Positions 11,206 through 23,321 of a stretch of DNA of 64,000 bases are shown here, piece after piece. Origin of the DNA: Tretioscincus oriximinensis (lineage: Eukaryota > Chordata > Lepidosauria > Squamata > Gymnophthalmidae); the NCBI GenBank assembly GCA_022410635.1, contig JAJVDF010000138.1, forward strand, positions 1,295,379 to 1,359,378, given 5' to 3'. The notes beneath the pieces are model-generated. The model worked only from the letters and a program-made list of their open reading frames with translations, was not told where the DNA came from and made no database searches. The position numbers and the translations under genes were made by a program. How positions within the stretch are numbered: the first letter of the stretch is position 1; each line of letters opens with the position of its first letter.

Positions 11206-13418
11206 TGCAACACAAATTGGATTTTTAAGTTAATTATTTTTAAGTTAATGTGTATGCACATCTGAACATATGATAAAACTTGTGCTAAAGAATCCAACCT
11301 TCTGAGGTATAGCAACCAATGGCAGGGCTTGGAACTTCAGCAGCTTCCAGAGAGGAAGGGAGGAAGATAAGGAGGGAAAGAAAGGAAAACAACAAGAAGG
11401 AATGAAAGAAAGGCAATAAAGAAGTGAGAAGTGAAAGACAGATGGAAGGGGACAAAGGAGGCAGGCAGTGAGTGGAGGAGCTACTGCCTGTTGCATTACC
11501 ATAACACAATGGGCTATTCCACTATATATATTTGTGTGTTGCTGCAGTGTACTTGAATAGACAAAATTTCGCATAAGACCCAAAAATCTCAGCAGCCATT
11601 GTTTGGGGAACAGCTGATCAAAAACATATAGCTTCCTCCATTTATTGCTGAAGTGCTAAGGTGACTAATTAACAACGCAAATTGGTGACACGTTTTAAGC
11701 GACCAACCCAGCAATTGGAGACCATGACACATGGACCCCGTCCGATTTTGTTTACCATCACGTCGTACTGGATATCAGCACTTCAGTCAGCAGCTTCATC
11801 AGGCTCCTTTTTCGGGCGACACTGAAAAACAACCTCGGTGTTTGTAGAAGAAAGCCGGGGGAAGCGAGGAAGGTGGAGGGGGCCAGCAGAGATGAAGGGA
11901 GAAAGATATTGTTTATAAAGTCCAGCTGCTTAGACTTTGGCGCCAGAAGCGTCTCATCTTGCTATTTTACGCCTGCAGCTCCTCCGATTCACCACCCTCC
12001 TCCGCCTAGCACAGGTATAACTAAAATGTTGACTTCAATGCTTCGGAGAGCACTCAACTGATTCTGTAACATGATTAATTGCCGAAGACACAGCCGGCCA
12101 TATGGAACAGAGAACGCATCAAGTAATTCATACTTCTGTATACGATCATTTTGGCCCCTGTTGTTTTAATGTACAGGAAAAGAGCTAGTACAGCACAGGC
12201 CTGCCCTTGACAGCCCATTAAGAAATCTCAAATCACCTAGTTGAAGTTATGCTGTTGGCTTTTCAATAGCAGCCCAATAAAACAGGAGCAAAGCTTTTCC
12301 AGTGAGTCTTAAATCTTTCACATACAGTACATTAACCACTGCTACTAAAAACACAACTGGTTTCTTATGATAGGAAATGAGATTTGATTTCTAGCCTCTG
12401 CATACTTACCAAAAAGCCTTTTTCTGACCTTTGCAAGGGTTTACAAAATTGTTACTCTCTGTTTTCCCAACCTCACAATCCACCCCCCCCCTTTCTTCTG
12501 CCATTTTTTAACTTTCTTGCCGCAGTGGGACTAATATACTTGTACAAGGCTCATATTCTTATGTGATATGCAGCCTATACAATGAAGACAGATGCTAGGG
12601 AGCTGAGAAGCAACAGATTATTATTATTAAGAGTTTCCTTCTCTGGAGTCAGAGAAATCATGGCGACAGTTAAAAAATCTCGACTGCCTTGAAGGAATCT
12701 ATCAAGCAAACATGAACTGGAAAGGTGGACGTGTAAATGAAAAACAAACATACCCGCACACACAGTTTCTTCTCACCAGAAAGAGAAGGTCACCTTCCAT
12801 TCTTCATTATAATGCTTGCTAGAATGTCTCTAAGCGATACAATCAGGGCCAGAGAGAGCAGGAGTTAGGCCCATGCCAGCTAAGAAAAATAGGCCCCTAC
12901 TTTTTAACGGGAGAAATCTTTTTAACGGGAAAAATAATTGGTACAAACTTATGTAAGGCTAGTGTAAGCCCACATAAAAAAGTGGGTTGGGGTTTAATTC
13001 TCCCCTCCCCTAACCCCTTCCCAGATACCCCTTTAAATCCCTCTCCATCAACCCTCTTGAGCCCCTCCCCTCTCTACTCACTATCTCACCCACCCCACCA
13101 GACCCCCTCCCTGCCCTGTCCACACACACCTCTCAGACCCCCTCAGATGTTTCCCCCCAAAGCAGAATTTGTAAGTGAAATAATCTGAGCAGGGAGGAAA
13201 GACAGCTGGGGGTTGGCAACTTTTCTACCTCACGAGTAACGATGGGAAAGCATATGAGAAACTCATACACATACAAATTTTGGGGATGTTTCTGGGGCCC
13301 GTACAAGGGAGAAACTCCTAGGTCTAAGTTTCTCTCTCCCTCTAAGCCCCACATACTTTTTACTGGGACAGCCGTTTTAAGGCATATGATTTCCAGCCAT
13401 GCCTTCTTTTTGCCACGT
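11206..13418. other. Unassigned sequence with purine- and C-rich tracts
   Basis: A purine-rich tract runs from 11341 to 11475, and a C-rich pyrimidine tract from about 12998 to 13150. The region 11690-12010 is more GC-rich. No gene supported. Confidence 0.45.
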
Positions 13419-13744
13419 GAACCTAAGAGAAGCCATGCTGAATGAGCTCATCTAGTCCACCCCTCTGTCTCACGCAGTAGCCCTGCAGAAGAAGGCAAAA
13501 TCTTCACCCATTTTCAACTCCCTGGAAATGATATTTTGGGAATCCTGCTTGTTGCTTCATCCCGGACACAACATCAAAAGATCCATCCTAGTAGCTATTT
13601 ATACCCTTGGTGTCAATGAGCTTGTCTAATCTTGTCTTACAAGCTTTTCAGGCTGCTAATTGCCACCATCATTTCTGGAGGACCCTCTAGGTGAAAAAAT
13701 GCTTTCCTTTGTCTGTTCCCACTCTTCTACCCATTAGTATTCTG
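13419..13744 (-). mobile_element. CR1 LINE 3' end, fragment
   Basis: Forward text runs acctaagagaagccatgctg, catctagtccacccctctgt, agatccatcctagtagctat, ggtgaaaaaatgctttcctt. This is the antisense of the CR1 3' coding end and UTR, collinear with the long CR1 at 31616. It is cut at about 13744, where a SINE begins. Confidence 0.8.
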
Positions 13745-13912
13745 TTCTTCTCTCTGTGACATTCACCTTATGAAGTAGGTAGGGCTGAGAGAGCTCTGAA
13801 TACCAATACCATCTTCCAGCTGGCTTCATGCAGCATTGCAGAATCGAACTGGGAGACTTCTAGACAAGAGACTGACAATCTAATCACAAGATCAGACAGC
13901 AATAGAGTAGCT
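13745..13912 (-). mobile_element. tRNA-derived SINE, fragment
   Basis: Antisense of the SINE body and head: gtagggctgagagagctctg, tccagctggcttcatgcagc, gaatcgaactgggagacttc and gactgacaatctaatcacaa are visible. Confidence 0.7.
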
Positions 13913-14580
13913 TTCCCTGCCTTCAAACTAGTCCAATTAGGTCTACCAGAAACCTACCAAGCAGACTAAAAACACCCAAAGGAAGTGGGTGGGACTTAGC
14001 TGGCTTTCAGAAGCCCCAACCAGGTTTAAATCCAACATTGCTTACCAGGTCTGAAGGTAAGCAGAGCTGTTAGCAGATCATAAAACTCATCTTATATCTA
14101 GAAAGACACTTAGTCCAGTCTGTCTCTGTCTGTGCTTAGGCAGGGGATTAAAATAAACGTCTTTCTTCCCAGGCGACATGCCTTCCTTCAATTCCAGCTC
14201 TATCATTTTATTCATTATATTGTAATTTTTTTCCCCCCAGCCAACTTTTCACTGCACTGGGAACTCTTGGTCTGCAGTGCAGAATAGGAACAAAATAAAT
14301 AAATATAAATGCAAGGATAAATAATTGAGGAGCTCTACAAATCAGGCTTAAATGGAACTCATGGGTATTACATAAATTGATTCTGTGTAAATACACTAAG
14401 TAAGTGTGTGCAAGATATAGTGCAGCAACCGTCAGTTTTTCAAATATTTTTCTTTTCCCTGGGCAAAACCATTTTTAAACAGACACACTCCAAATGCAGC
14501 ATCTGTCCTGGATGTAACAGGAATGAGGTTCTGGGAGAAAGAATCAGGGCTATCCCTAGATTTACCCAACTTTCCCTTGA
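13913..14580. other. Unassigned sequence
   Basis: No supported gene. The piece gaaggtaagcagagctgtta near 14052 is faintly like 5S rRNA but too short to call. Confidence 0.4.
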
Positions 14581-14581
14581 A

Positions 14582-14766
14582 CAGGGTCACCAGATAAAAT
14601 CGTGGATAGAAGTTTACATCTTTAATGACTATAGCAGAGAGGACATTTCACCAGGTGCAGCTTCTAATGCCTTCAACATCTGGCATGGGTGGGTGGGTGG
14701 TGATGTCACATTTTTACACTCATTAAAGGCATAAACCTTTGTCCTGGATTTTATCTGATTATCCTA
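14582..14766. mobile_element. Probable miniature DNA transposon
   Basis: Ends form an inverted repeat: agggtcaccagataaaatc at the left against gattttatctgattatcct at the right (17 of 19 matching). Length is about 185 bp with no coding capacity. The terminal motif is related to that of the element at 44926. Confidence 0.5.
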
Positions 14767-14809
14767 TCCTACAGCAGATCTGTGGTACATAGGTCTTAAG
14801 AGCTGCAGT

Positions 14810-15450
14810 TAACAGAAGACATAAGAGGAGCCATAGCCTATCTAGTCCAGCGTTCTGTTTCATACAGTGGCCCACCAATTGCATAAAGGAAGTCTCAAGC
14901 AAAAGGAGGCAAAATCCTCACCTCCTCTTGTGAGGGGTTTGCTCAGATGTTGAGACAGTCATACAAAAGATCCATTCTTGAAGCCATGGAGATCCATTCT
15001 TTCATGCAAGAAAGATCTGTGGAGATTTGGTCTTTCATCCCTTCACGAAGCCCTGGGTTGGTCATAGAGAGGCCTCTACTGGCCCCAGCTTTAGTAGTTT
15101 TGCAATCTACATTTCAAGTAAATTCATGACTACCACCACTAATCTAATGGGGAAGATTGAATAGATGTAAGTCTTTGGGCAAAAAATAACCTTGTAAGCT
15201 GCTATGAGTCCCTTCAGTTGAGAAGGGCGGGATAAAAATCAAGATTGTTCTTCCCCTGTTCTTTTTCTTCACCCTTCAAATAGTATTTCAGGAATCCTGC
15301 CTATTTTTTCCATCCTAATAGCCATTGATACACCTGTCCTCCATGAATTTATCTAATCCTATCCTGAAGCCATGAAGGCCGCTAGCTACTTCCTCTTCCT
15401 CTGGGAGTGAATTTACCCACAAGACATGTCCCATGCAGTCAACGCACTAG
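14810..15450 (-). mobile_element. CR1 3' fragment split by a SINE-tailed insertion
   Basis: CR1 antisense sequence runs 14810-14936 (gaggagccatagcctatcta, aaaggaggcaaaatcctcac) and resumes at about 15257 (tagtatttcaggaatcctgc, gaatttatctaatcctatcc). Between them, about 14937-15256 ends gagaagggcgggataaaaat, the 3' tail of the second SINE family here. A target duplication is not clear. Confidence 0.65.
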
Positions 15451-15522
15451 CAGAATCTCTGCTTTACAGGTATAGAACACTTAGGTATAGGTATCTAGCC
15501 TGTCACCACATGAATGAAGGTC

Positions 15523-15538
15523 AGAAATGATATTCTCC
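15523..15538. repeat. Target-site duplication, left copy
   Basis: The sequence agaaatgatattctcc occurs here and, perfectly repeated, at 17533-17548, bracketing the L1 composite. Confidence 0.9.
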
Positions 15539-17532
15539 CTTAGCAAAATACGTATGGATGTTGAAAAACAAAGGAGTAAGAACTATCCAGGATTTATATG
15601 ATGACAGAGGAGTACCATGATCGATTGAGAGGTTGAGAGAGATGAGAGAAACACCATTGCAATGGATTACAGAAGCAGCAATATATAATTTTATAAATAA
15701 ACCATTAATAATACAAAAAATGAGAGAGGCATTATCAGAACACGAAAAATTAATATATAGAAAAATACAAGGGGAAAAATCATTATATAGGCTAATAAAT
15801 AAACATAAATATAAAAACTATGACAGTATAAAACAAAGGTGGTCGCAGGATTTAGATATGACTGATGAAAATTGGGAAGGGTGGAGAAAAGAATTCCTTT
15901 TAATTAAATATAATAAATTCAGAGAAGGGGAATTGAAACTAATGACAAAGTGGTATAGGACTCCTAGCCAATTATCACATATCCTAAATACGTCATCAAT
16001 ATGCTGACATTGTGGCATTGATATAGGGACTTATATCCACATGTGGTTTGAATGCAGAGAAGTAAAGAAGTTTTGGGAGGAGATCACAGGGGATCTTACA
16101 AATATACTTCAGGTAAATATTCCTATTGAGAGGGAGGTCCTTATAAGAAATAAGAATTTAAGACAATTAGGGAGCGATAAGCTATATATATTTAAGCAAG
16201 GGATAAGGGCAGCTCATATTCAGATAGCAAGAGGATGGAAGGACAAAGAAAAATGGACTCAAGAAGCCTGGTATGATTATATGGCAGAAATTGTACTCTT
16301 TGACTTTTTAAGGGAAAGAAGGCTAAAAAGATTGGGAATTATACTCCATTTAACATGGGGGAAAANGTGGAGGGCCTTCATCTCCTATGTGATATTTCAT
16401 AAGATGTATTCACCCACGGCATTTATAATATATTGGATTTTGGATCTGAAAAGATTTACTTAAGATTGTGTTGGATATCCTCAAGTAGGGGGGGAGGGGA
16501 GGGAGCCCCAGTGTGGGCGATTGCAAGGTCTGACTTGCTGAATGTCATCCAGCATAAGTTTTTGTATAGGATAATGGGTCTCCCCCGCTGTGTACCAGCG
16601 GCCTCCCTCAATATCGAATTGGGATTAAATTCTCTCTCTTGTCTAGCGTGGATTAAAATCTTGACCTATTGGATCAAGATCCATTACTCTGCAACCCATG
16701 GAAGTCTCCTTAATCTCCTGCTACAAGATTCCTTAGCTTCTTCTTGGCAGGTCGAGATTTATGCCAAGCTTGATAGCATAGGTATCACNCTAGAGCAAAT
16801 GGAACAGTACACAATGATAGAAGCCAGTAGGACGGTTAAAGCAGCACTTATGAAAGCTGATTGGGATTGCTTATGGTCGGCAGCTTCCAAGACCTGCTCC
16901 CCTGTAAGCTTTAATTTATGTGTTCATGGGGGGCCCATGGCCGCCTACCTCAGAACATTGATTAACCCGGCCTCAAGACGCGCTATGTCTGTAGCACGTT
17001 TTAACATCCTCCCCTCGGGACAGCTTAGAGGGAGATTTCTAGGAATACCTAAGCATTTGCGTACTTGCACTTGCGATCATATGGTGCAAGACTCCCTATT
17101 TCACATCTTGTTTCAGTGTTCATTACGCTCAAAAACCAGAGAAAAATATCAACAACCTATTTTTTTGCCTAGTATGTCCATACCGGACTTCCAGAAAATT
17201 GGGTTTCTTCTGAACAACCAGGACGAATCCTTTAGGGAACAGGTGGCCTTTTTCTTGATTGATCTAATTGATTCCTTGACTACCTGAGTCCATCTGGAAT
17301 GGTCTATAATCTTATTTCGCCGTATTGCCCAGCTGTAACTTCCTTTTGTTGCTTACTCGTGAAAATTTTATATTTGATTTGTTTCTTGCATTGGATGTCT
17401 TCCTTCTTTTTATGCCAATAAAGGCTATGATGATGATGATGATATAAGAATGATGATTGTTTTTAATACATTTATGTGTGTAATTATATAATGTCATATT
17501 TATATATACTAATAAAAATTATTATAAAAAAA
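15539..17532 (+). mobile_element. 5'-truncated L1 LINE containing a second non-LTR element
   Basis: The plus strand encodes the L1 ORF2 C-terminal region: KWYRTPSQLSHIL, then a decayed CWHCG...GTYIHMWFECREVKKFW block. There is a TGA stop (16003-16005) where Trp is expected. The ORF reads on to about 16463. A G-rich 3' UTR (16470-16500) follows, then a different LINE at about 16505-17440, then the remaining L1 3' end with aataaaaattattataaaaa. The perfect 16-bp duplications outside show that the L1 inserted first and the other element later, inside it. Known role: target-primed retrotransposition; this copy is truncated. Confidence 0.85.
16505..17440 (+). mobile_element. Non-LTR retrotransposon 3' part (family uncertain), nested in L1
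   Basis: An open frame runs from upstream junction sequence to the TGA at 17285, about 260 codons, with only one N. It encodes a LINE reverse-transcriptase C-terminus: NVIQHKFLYRIMGLPRC near the start, and a zinc-knuckle-like CTCDH...FHILFQCS at about 17070-17115. The 3' UTR ends ccaataaaggctatgatgat, continuing as GAT repeats rather than poly-A. That end suggests an I/Vingi- or R4-like clade, which I cannot settle by eye. Its open frame makes it younger than the surrounding L1, which already carries a stop. Confidence 0.7.
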
Positions 17533-17548
17533 AGAAATGATATTCTCC
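17533..17548. repeat. Target-site duplication, right copy
   Basis: Perfect repeat of 15523-15538, directly after the A-rich L1 tail. Confidence 0.9.
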
Positions 17549-18157
17549 TCTCCATAATGCATATTCAGAACCACTGTTTGGGGCACACATGGATGATTTG
17601 ATTTATTAAGCTTTCACTGCAGAAAAGTACAGAAAGATTTCAACTCCAATTAGTTTGAAACAACACTAAACAAAAAGAGGGATAAGATTTTGCTGTTGTT
17701 GTTTCTTCCCTCCTGATTAATGCAGTTTCAAGGGTGTGTGTGTTTTGCTATAAATCGTTCTTCCTTCCGGCATGCATCCTCACTGAAGTATAATTCGCCG
17801 TTTTTCATAGCTGTGTTCTGCTTTGATAAGCATATATTATTGGCTCATCTTCTAGAGAGAATGGCTTCCTTTGGCTTCCTTGGTATATTTATACAGTCCA
17901 TTTACACAGAGGAACAATTGCAGAATGAAGCTTTTATATAAATATATGGAGAGTTAAGCTGCGTTTGCTAAGGATGAGCAACTGTGTCTTTTTGAAAGCT
18001 CACTTGAAAACACATCAAAGAGAGCAACACTTCTGAAGTGGAAGCCCCAACCCTAAATTCATATTTTTGCAGTATTTTCAATGAAAGCGTAAAGTACCTT
18101 TTAAATATATACATAGGTTTACTCTTTAATGGACAATATATTCCTGCTTTATTCTGG
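17549..18157. other. Unassigned AT-rich sequence
   Basis: No supported gene or repeat seen. Confidence 0.45.
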
Positions 18158-18286
18158 TATTTTTATTTATTTTATTTATTTGCATTTCTATACCACATTA
18201 TACTTAAAAGTCTTAAGGCGGTTAACAATTTAAAACATTTAAAAACTAGTGAACCTACTTAACCTCTCTTTGTTACCATTAGCCTT

Positions 18287-18325
<39 letters not shown>

Positions 18326-18435
18326 CTTACTTATACTTCTATACTGTCCTATACCCAAAAATCTCAGGGTGGTTAACAATAAAATCTCAAATTAACACAT
18401 TAAAACAGCCACATCTAAAAGCAGAGAAGGAGAGC
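18158..18435 (-). repeat. Two adjacent L2/SINE-type 3' tails
   Basis: The two tails are tttatttgcatttctatacc...aaaagtcttaaggcggttaa at 18166-18232, and (ATTT)n...ctatactgtcctatacccaa...aatctcagggtggttaacaa at 18287-18382. Both are antisense copies of the shared LINE 3' end. Confidence 0.65.
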
Positions 18436-18448
18436 AGGTTTTTCAGCT

Positions 18449-18887
18449 CAATGATGGCAAACCTGTTGAGCTCAGTGTGTCAAAACTCATTAAAACAAAC
18501 CTAATTTAACTTGGATGCTGTGTCTTGTAAAAAAAAGTTATATTTTTGATACACTGGTATGCATTTATTAAAGAAGCAGAAACAAAAAAAATCTTTACAT
18601 TAGTGACTTTTTTGTTGCTGAATTTCATTTCCTAAATCTTCAGTTGAAGGTTGGTATTTTGTACACTTCAAGCACAAGCNTGCGCTACAAACCTTATCTG
18701 TGTGTCGATTTATTTTATTGGTTTTAATGTGCCCCAAACCAAAAATTTCTATTATTTTTTCATCTTTTTCATTTAAATATAATAATAGTTCTTTAATCTT
18801 AATGTAATTAGGCCGACAGTATGTCACACAAAATGTCTTGATGTATCACCTTTGACACGCATGTCATAGGTTCACCATCAATGATTT
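18449..18887. mobile_element. Non-autonomous hAT-like DNA transposon
   Basis: Left end caatgatggcaaacctgttg mirrors right end ataggttcaccatcaatg. The end motif (cartgatggygaacc) is the same as in the element at 53047. No transposase frame. The flanking 8-mers match only partly, as expected for an old copy. Confidence 0.6.
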
Positions 18888-20335
18888 TGCTATTTTTTAA
18901 TTGTGATTTGATCATATGATAGGATTGCCACATGTCACATATTTTACAGACAATTCATGATTTTACAGTGTATGAAGGGCCGAAACGGCAAAATTCTATG
19001 CATTTTGCAAATATTTAAAAATCAAATTTGACTTATTTCAAATTGCTCACGAGTGTTTATTATAATGAAGTAAAAGGAATATATATAATATTATTTGATG
19101 TCACTAGGAATGCCACCTACCTTTTTCTTGTTGGTCTCTAATGTGAAAGAGAAAATTACAAAAGCTACTGGTGAAAAGGGCATTATAAATAAACGTTGTT
19201 GTTGTTCTATTACAATTATATTATCACCATAATCATGCGAATTGTTTTTCCATGCATTGCATTACATATAGTTTATCAATAGTTTCCTGTATGTTTTTAT
19301 AATGAATATTGGATGATTCAGTATCCTGAATTGGACATAATTGTTGTATTCTTTTTGNGAATCGCCTTGACCAGTTTTGTTTTTTGAAAGCTACAACTAC
19401 AAAACGAAAGATCTGTCGTCTCCAAAAGTCCATTTTTTTCTGGCAAACCACCTACAAGTGGCAAATATTCATATTCCTATACTATCCTTCAAGACACAAA
19501 CGGCTAAAAATACGTGTTATAACCATATGCTCCTTCCTCTCTTTTGTCTCCAAAACACATTACCCAATAATGATTGTATTGCTATTAGGGCCCCAAGAAC
19601 ATATGAGGCACGGAACAGTAAACCTATGGTCACTCTCCATCCTGATCGCGAAGTATTAGAATTATAAAAGACCTTCAGAAAAGGAAAAGTGAATCTGTAA
19701 GGTCCATAGAATGCATTCCAGGTCAAAAGATCAACGTGGCGCATAAAGACATTCTGTGCTGGGAGATCAATCAGGTGACCTGCAGTGAAACACATAAAGC
19801 AAACGCGAGACGGAGTGAAAAAATATGCTGCCCCTTTGTATTTCTCTTTAAACAATAAGTTATTTAAGCCTTGTGAACCACTATTGCTTTGCATCCTGCC
19901 TGGATAACCACCCTGGCTACACGTTAACGTGTAAACAAAGGTAGCCATTTATATTGTAACCATGCCATGGGGTTAAGCATGTGACCCCCAAGGATGGTGT
20001 ACTTGTGCTCAGGGGAAAAGGCTTTTGACAATATAAACAAGAATTACTGCTGTTGGAGAAAGGGAAGACAATTAACAACAATCCGGGATCTTTGTAGGAA
20101 AGCTGTCCAAGTTTCGGTACCATATGACCTCTAAAGATGCTGCATGTTTTATTCCAGCTGCTCAAAACGTTTTCAATGTTTAGTAAGGAAAAACAAAATG
20201 TGGAGCAGAAGGAAGGGCGGAGAAAGAGGGAGCAGATTGTCTGGGCTTTGCCCATGGTTCCTGATGAAATATGCTCCACTGTGTTACCAGTCAGCACCAC
20301 CTGGGCATCTCCCTCCTCCCACCCCCCTTCTGTGC
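18888..20335. other. Unassigned AT-rich sequence
   Basis: No supported gene. A SINE-like tail (gggcattataaataaacg then TTG repeats) lies near 19177-19206. A minus-strand frame of 143 codons at 19517-19948 has no domain I recognise. Confidence 0.4.
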
Positions 20336-20339
20336 AATC

Positions 20340-20775
20340 ACTGTTAAATCTCAGCAAAGAAGAGAGAATAATTATCTTCTTCATCACACAACTCCAGGAT
20401 CAGGGGGCATTCCTTGAAGTCGATGGACAAAAGAGTTAAGACATGTAAGATAAAGGGTGAGATTTTTTACGCATAGAGCCATTGGTGTGTGGTATTTACT
20501 TCCAGAAAATGTGGTGATAACAAACAGCCCGGATAGTGATAAAATGGGATCAGACAAACTCATGGAAGCCAAGTGTTTCAATAGCTCTTGATACAGCCTC
20601 TGGAATGGAGAAAGAGGCAGGATTCCTGAAATGCAGTTTTCAGAGAGTCAAGACAGGTGAATGTTTTGCCTCCATCATTTGCTTGAGATGCCCAGGAACA
20701 ATTGATGGATGAGAGAATAGATTAGACGGGCTACAGACCCATTCGGCAGAACTTCTTTCTTATATTCTTAAATAG
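20340..20775 (+). mobile_element. CR1 LINE 3' end, plus strand
   Basis: It contains atgtggtgataacaaacagc, aaactcatggaagccaagtg, gattagacgggctacagacc and cggcagaacttctttcttat, the sense CR1 3' UTR. It ends cttatattctta, the usual terminal octamer-like repeat. A related copy lies at 35620. Confidence 0.75.
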
Positions 20776-20844
20776 TTGGAAAAGCCTGCAAAAATACAGG
20801 TGTGTATGGTTTGTTGTACTACCAAATTAAAATCACTCCCTCAC

Positions 20845-21125
20845 TATAACAAGGAGGAGGAGGAAGAAGATTAAGAGGAGGAAGAGGAGGAGAAGAAGAA
20901 TAAGAATCTGGAATTTATTCCCCAAGATGGGTGTACCCAGCAGTACAAAGTTAATTTCCATCTAAAGGCTTACAGCTATTCCACCTTCCTCACCAGATTA
21001 GTGGTGCTACTCATGAATCTACTTGAAATGTAGATTGCAAATCTGCTTTCTTTCGAATAGCTGAGTTGGCTAGTGATGAGGCCAGTAGTGGGCGCTTGCC
21101 CCTCTCCATGGCCAGCACAGGGCTT
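20845..21125 (-). mobile_element. SINE fragment with (GGA)n tail
   Basis: The antisense tail is a purine run (GGAGGA... at 20851-20905), followed by body sequence that includes ctttcgaatagctgagttgg. The same body motif occurs at 43986 and, in part, near 22535. This is a second SINE family with a triplet tail. Confidence 0.45.
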
Positions 21126-21169
21126 TGAGAACAGATTTATTTCATGGAAGACTGACTCTTAATATCTGA

Positions 21170-21265
21170 GCCATTTGTGCTGCCAGGCTTTTTCTTAATA
21201 ACCTTCGAGGTGCTATGAGACCTTATTTTTTGGGTCCAGACTAACACAGCTATTTCTTTGAAATC
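21170..21265 (+). repeat. Penelope-like/foldback repeat fragment
   Basis: It ends gaggtgctatgagacc...gggtccagactaacacagct...tttctttgaaa, matching the right part of the 958 element. The hammerhead-like part is missing. Confidence 0.5.
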
Positions 21266-21379
21266 TATCAGAGTTGGCTATGTCTTACTATCCTTCCATT
21301 AATAAAATCTGTAGAATAACTAAAAGTTTCCAGTTTGCTAGCCATGACAAGACTTAAAACATGAAACCAAACATTCCCT

Positions 21380-21770
21380 AAAACCGCAAGGGAGCTTGTA
21401 GTTTTAGGGCAACAGAGCAAAAACCTTCGGGTGTCCAACCACTTGCAAACACAAAACAAAAATTATACAAATAGTAAAATAATATAAATGTATTTAAAAC
21501 AATATTCAATAATCCATAATTTCCAAAATATAAAATGGAGCAGCCCAATATATTGCTTAAGTCCAATATAGTAAAAGTCCAAAAAGGTGAAGTAAAATAA
21601 TGCTGAAGTATTCAAATAATGCCAGTGTAATTATTGATGGAATATAGAAGGTCTTTCTGTCTTCATACGGTGGAGGCCAGACGCGTTTCAACCGAATTCT
21701 AAGCTTATATATAAGCTTAGAATTCCCATATATTAGGTGGCTCAATCCAGAATTCACGCCTTCACCAAGT
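21380..21770. repeat. Unclassified repeat with a perfect 32-bp palindrome
   Basis: A perfect palindrome at 21694-21725 (half site gaattctaagcttata) sits directly beside ggccagacgcgtttcaacc. On the minus strand this reads as a long hairpin followed by gttgaaacgcgtctgg. That arrangement is similar to the stem II-GAAAC part of a hammerhead-type motif in another Penelope-like family. The CTGATGA half is not seen. Confidence 0.4.
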
Positions 21771-22449
21771 TAAAATGCTCCAGAAGGATTCCAAAACGTA
21801 ATGATCCAATTAGTGACCTCCGTAAGACATGGATGGAATAAAAGCTCAAACATTCTGGTTCCCCAAAACACAACAAGGATGGAGAAATCTGAGGGAAAGG
21901 CCAAGCAAGGAAGGCTAACTGAAGGCAAGAGTTCAAGAGCTTTCTAGGACCATGGACAGCTCAATGTGAACACTCAGGCTGGAGGACTAACAGCAAGGGT
22001 AGAAGTAGGTTGCTTGTGAACTCAGCTTCATTCCATGACACGGCAAATTATCTAACAAAAGTTTTCCAAACATTTTAACTAACCGGACAGACAAAATTGT
22101 AAAGGAACATGAATTGCATTTACTAATTACCAAAATTCTAAATGTTGGCCAGCTTCAAATGTCCATTTTAAGTCAACAGTAAGTATTTTGAGGGCCTAGT
22201 AACCTACCTCAAGCAGATCTTCAGAGTTACACCTTCCCCAGCTTATGCACGAAAGCCCCAAATCTGTCAAGATGTTTTCTCAGCTTCACAAATATTCACT
22301 GAGAAACTGAGGCCTATCATATGAAAACCTTGTAGATATTGTCAGGTTTCTAAACAACGGTGTCAAAGGACCTTCCAGATTCTAAGTGGGCTGTATCATG
22401 CCTTTTAAGAACCCTTCCCCCCCACACACACACATACACACTCAGATAG
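21771..22449. other. Unassigned sequence
   Basis: No supported gene. Short (CA)n near 22422-22442. Confidence 0.45.
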
Positions 22450-22665
22450 AAGAAAGAGGAGGAGGAGGACTGGGTTTTTATACCCCGCTTTTCTCACCCA
22501 AAGGCTTTCATTCTCTCTTCCCCATCCAGCTTTTTTGGCTATAGCTGAGACCAGTAGAAGGCTCTCACCCATCTCTATGGCCGAAACAGAGCTCCAACCT
22601 CCAGCATCTTTGCTGAAACACTAGGGCTCCTAACTGCTGTACCACTGTCCCTTGGCTAGAGCCAA
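22450..22665 (-). mobile_element. SINE, second family, (GGA)n tail
   Basis: Antisense tail gaggaggaggactgggtttttataccccg at 22457-22488 leads into ttctcacccaaaggc. The head end reads gtaccactgtcccttggcta at 22640-22659, the reverse of a pol III A-box-like acagtggtacagcagttagg. Confidence 0.55.
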
Positions 22666-22989
22666 CCTACCAGAAAACTAACCTAACAGAATTTGCTTTG
22701 TCCATCTTTGCTAGAGATCCCCTGCACTGCCATGCTTCCCAATGCGACTCAACAATTGGATGCAACTTCTAGCCTACCTTTAAGCATTTTGTATTTTAAA
22801 ATAAAATTGCACATGCTGCAAAACAACAACAGCAAAAACATGTATTTCAACTCAACATACAAATATTTCGTGTGTATGTGTAACTAAATCAGGTGGCAAA
22901 TATGCAGGTAGTTTTAAAATACTCAGGACATTCATTTTTTTTATCTTGCCACACTCTGCACTTGCCTTTCAATATATACTATACTNTTG

Positions 22990-23321
22990 CTTAAGTATAT
23001 ATACTAGTGGAATTAAGCCCACTGCCTTAGGGATACAGTGGGCTCTAGCGTTCTTCCTAAGGCAATGGGCTTTCTTCTCCTTTTCTTCATCTTCTCCTTC
23101 TCCTTCTTTTCCTTCTCCTTCTCCTCTTCCCCCAGCCCACCTGTTTTTCACTTTTCCCCCAGGGGGTACCTCTTCCTCAATTCTACCCCCTGGGCTTCCT
23201 CTCCCCTCCCCCTCCCCCGGGGTCTCCTCAAGTGGATGGAAGCACTACTGCGTCCGTCCACTTTTGATGAAGTCCTGGCTGTAAAGGGAGCAGAAGAGTT
23301 TTCTTGGCTATACAGGCCATC
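22990..23321. repeat. Element starting TATACTAGTGGAATTAAGCCCAC, pyrimidine-rich interior
   Basis: The start at about 22996-23022 closely resembles 27930-27951 (tatatactagtgggaagccc), suggesting one unidentified family. A CTTCTC-rich pyrimidine tract occupies 23072-23220, continuing into C-rich sequence. Confidence 0.4.

Noticed and set aside
14030..14100. Sequence faintly like 5S rRNA (gaaggtaagcagagctg)
   Set aside because: Match too short and lacking the rest of the 5S gene and its internal promoter.
19517..20387. Two long minus-strand frames of 143 and 156 codons
   Set aside because: No domain or splice boundaries. Frames of this size occur by chance in non-coding vertebrate DNA.
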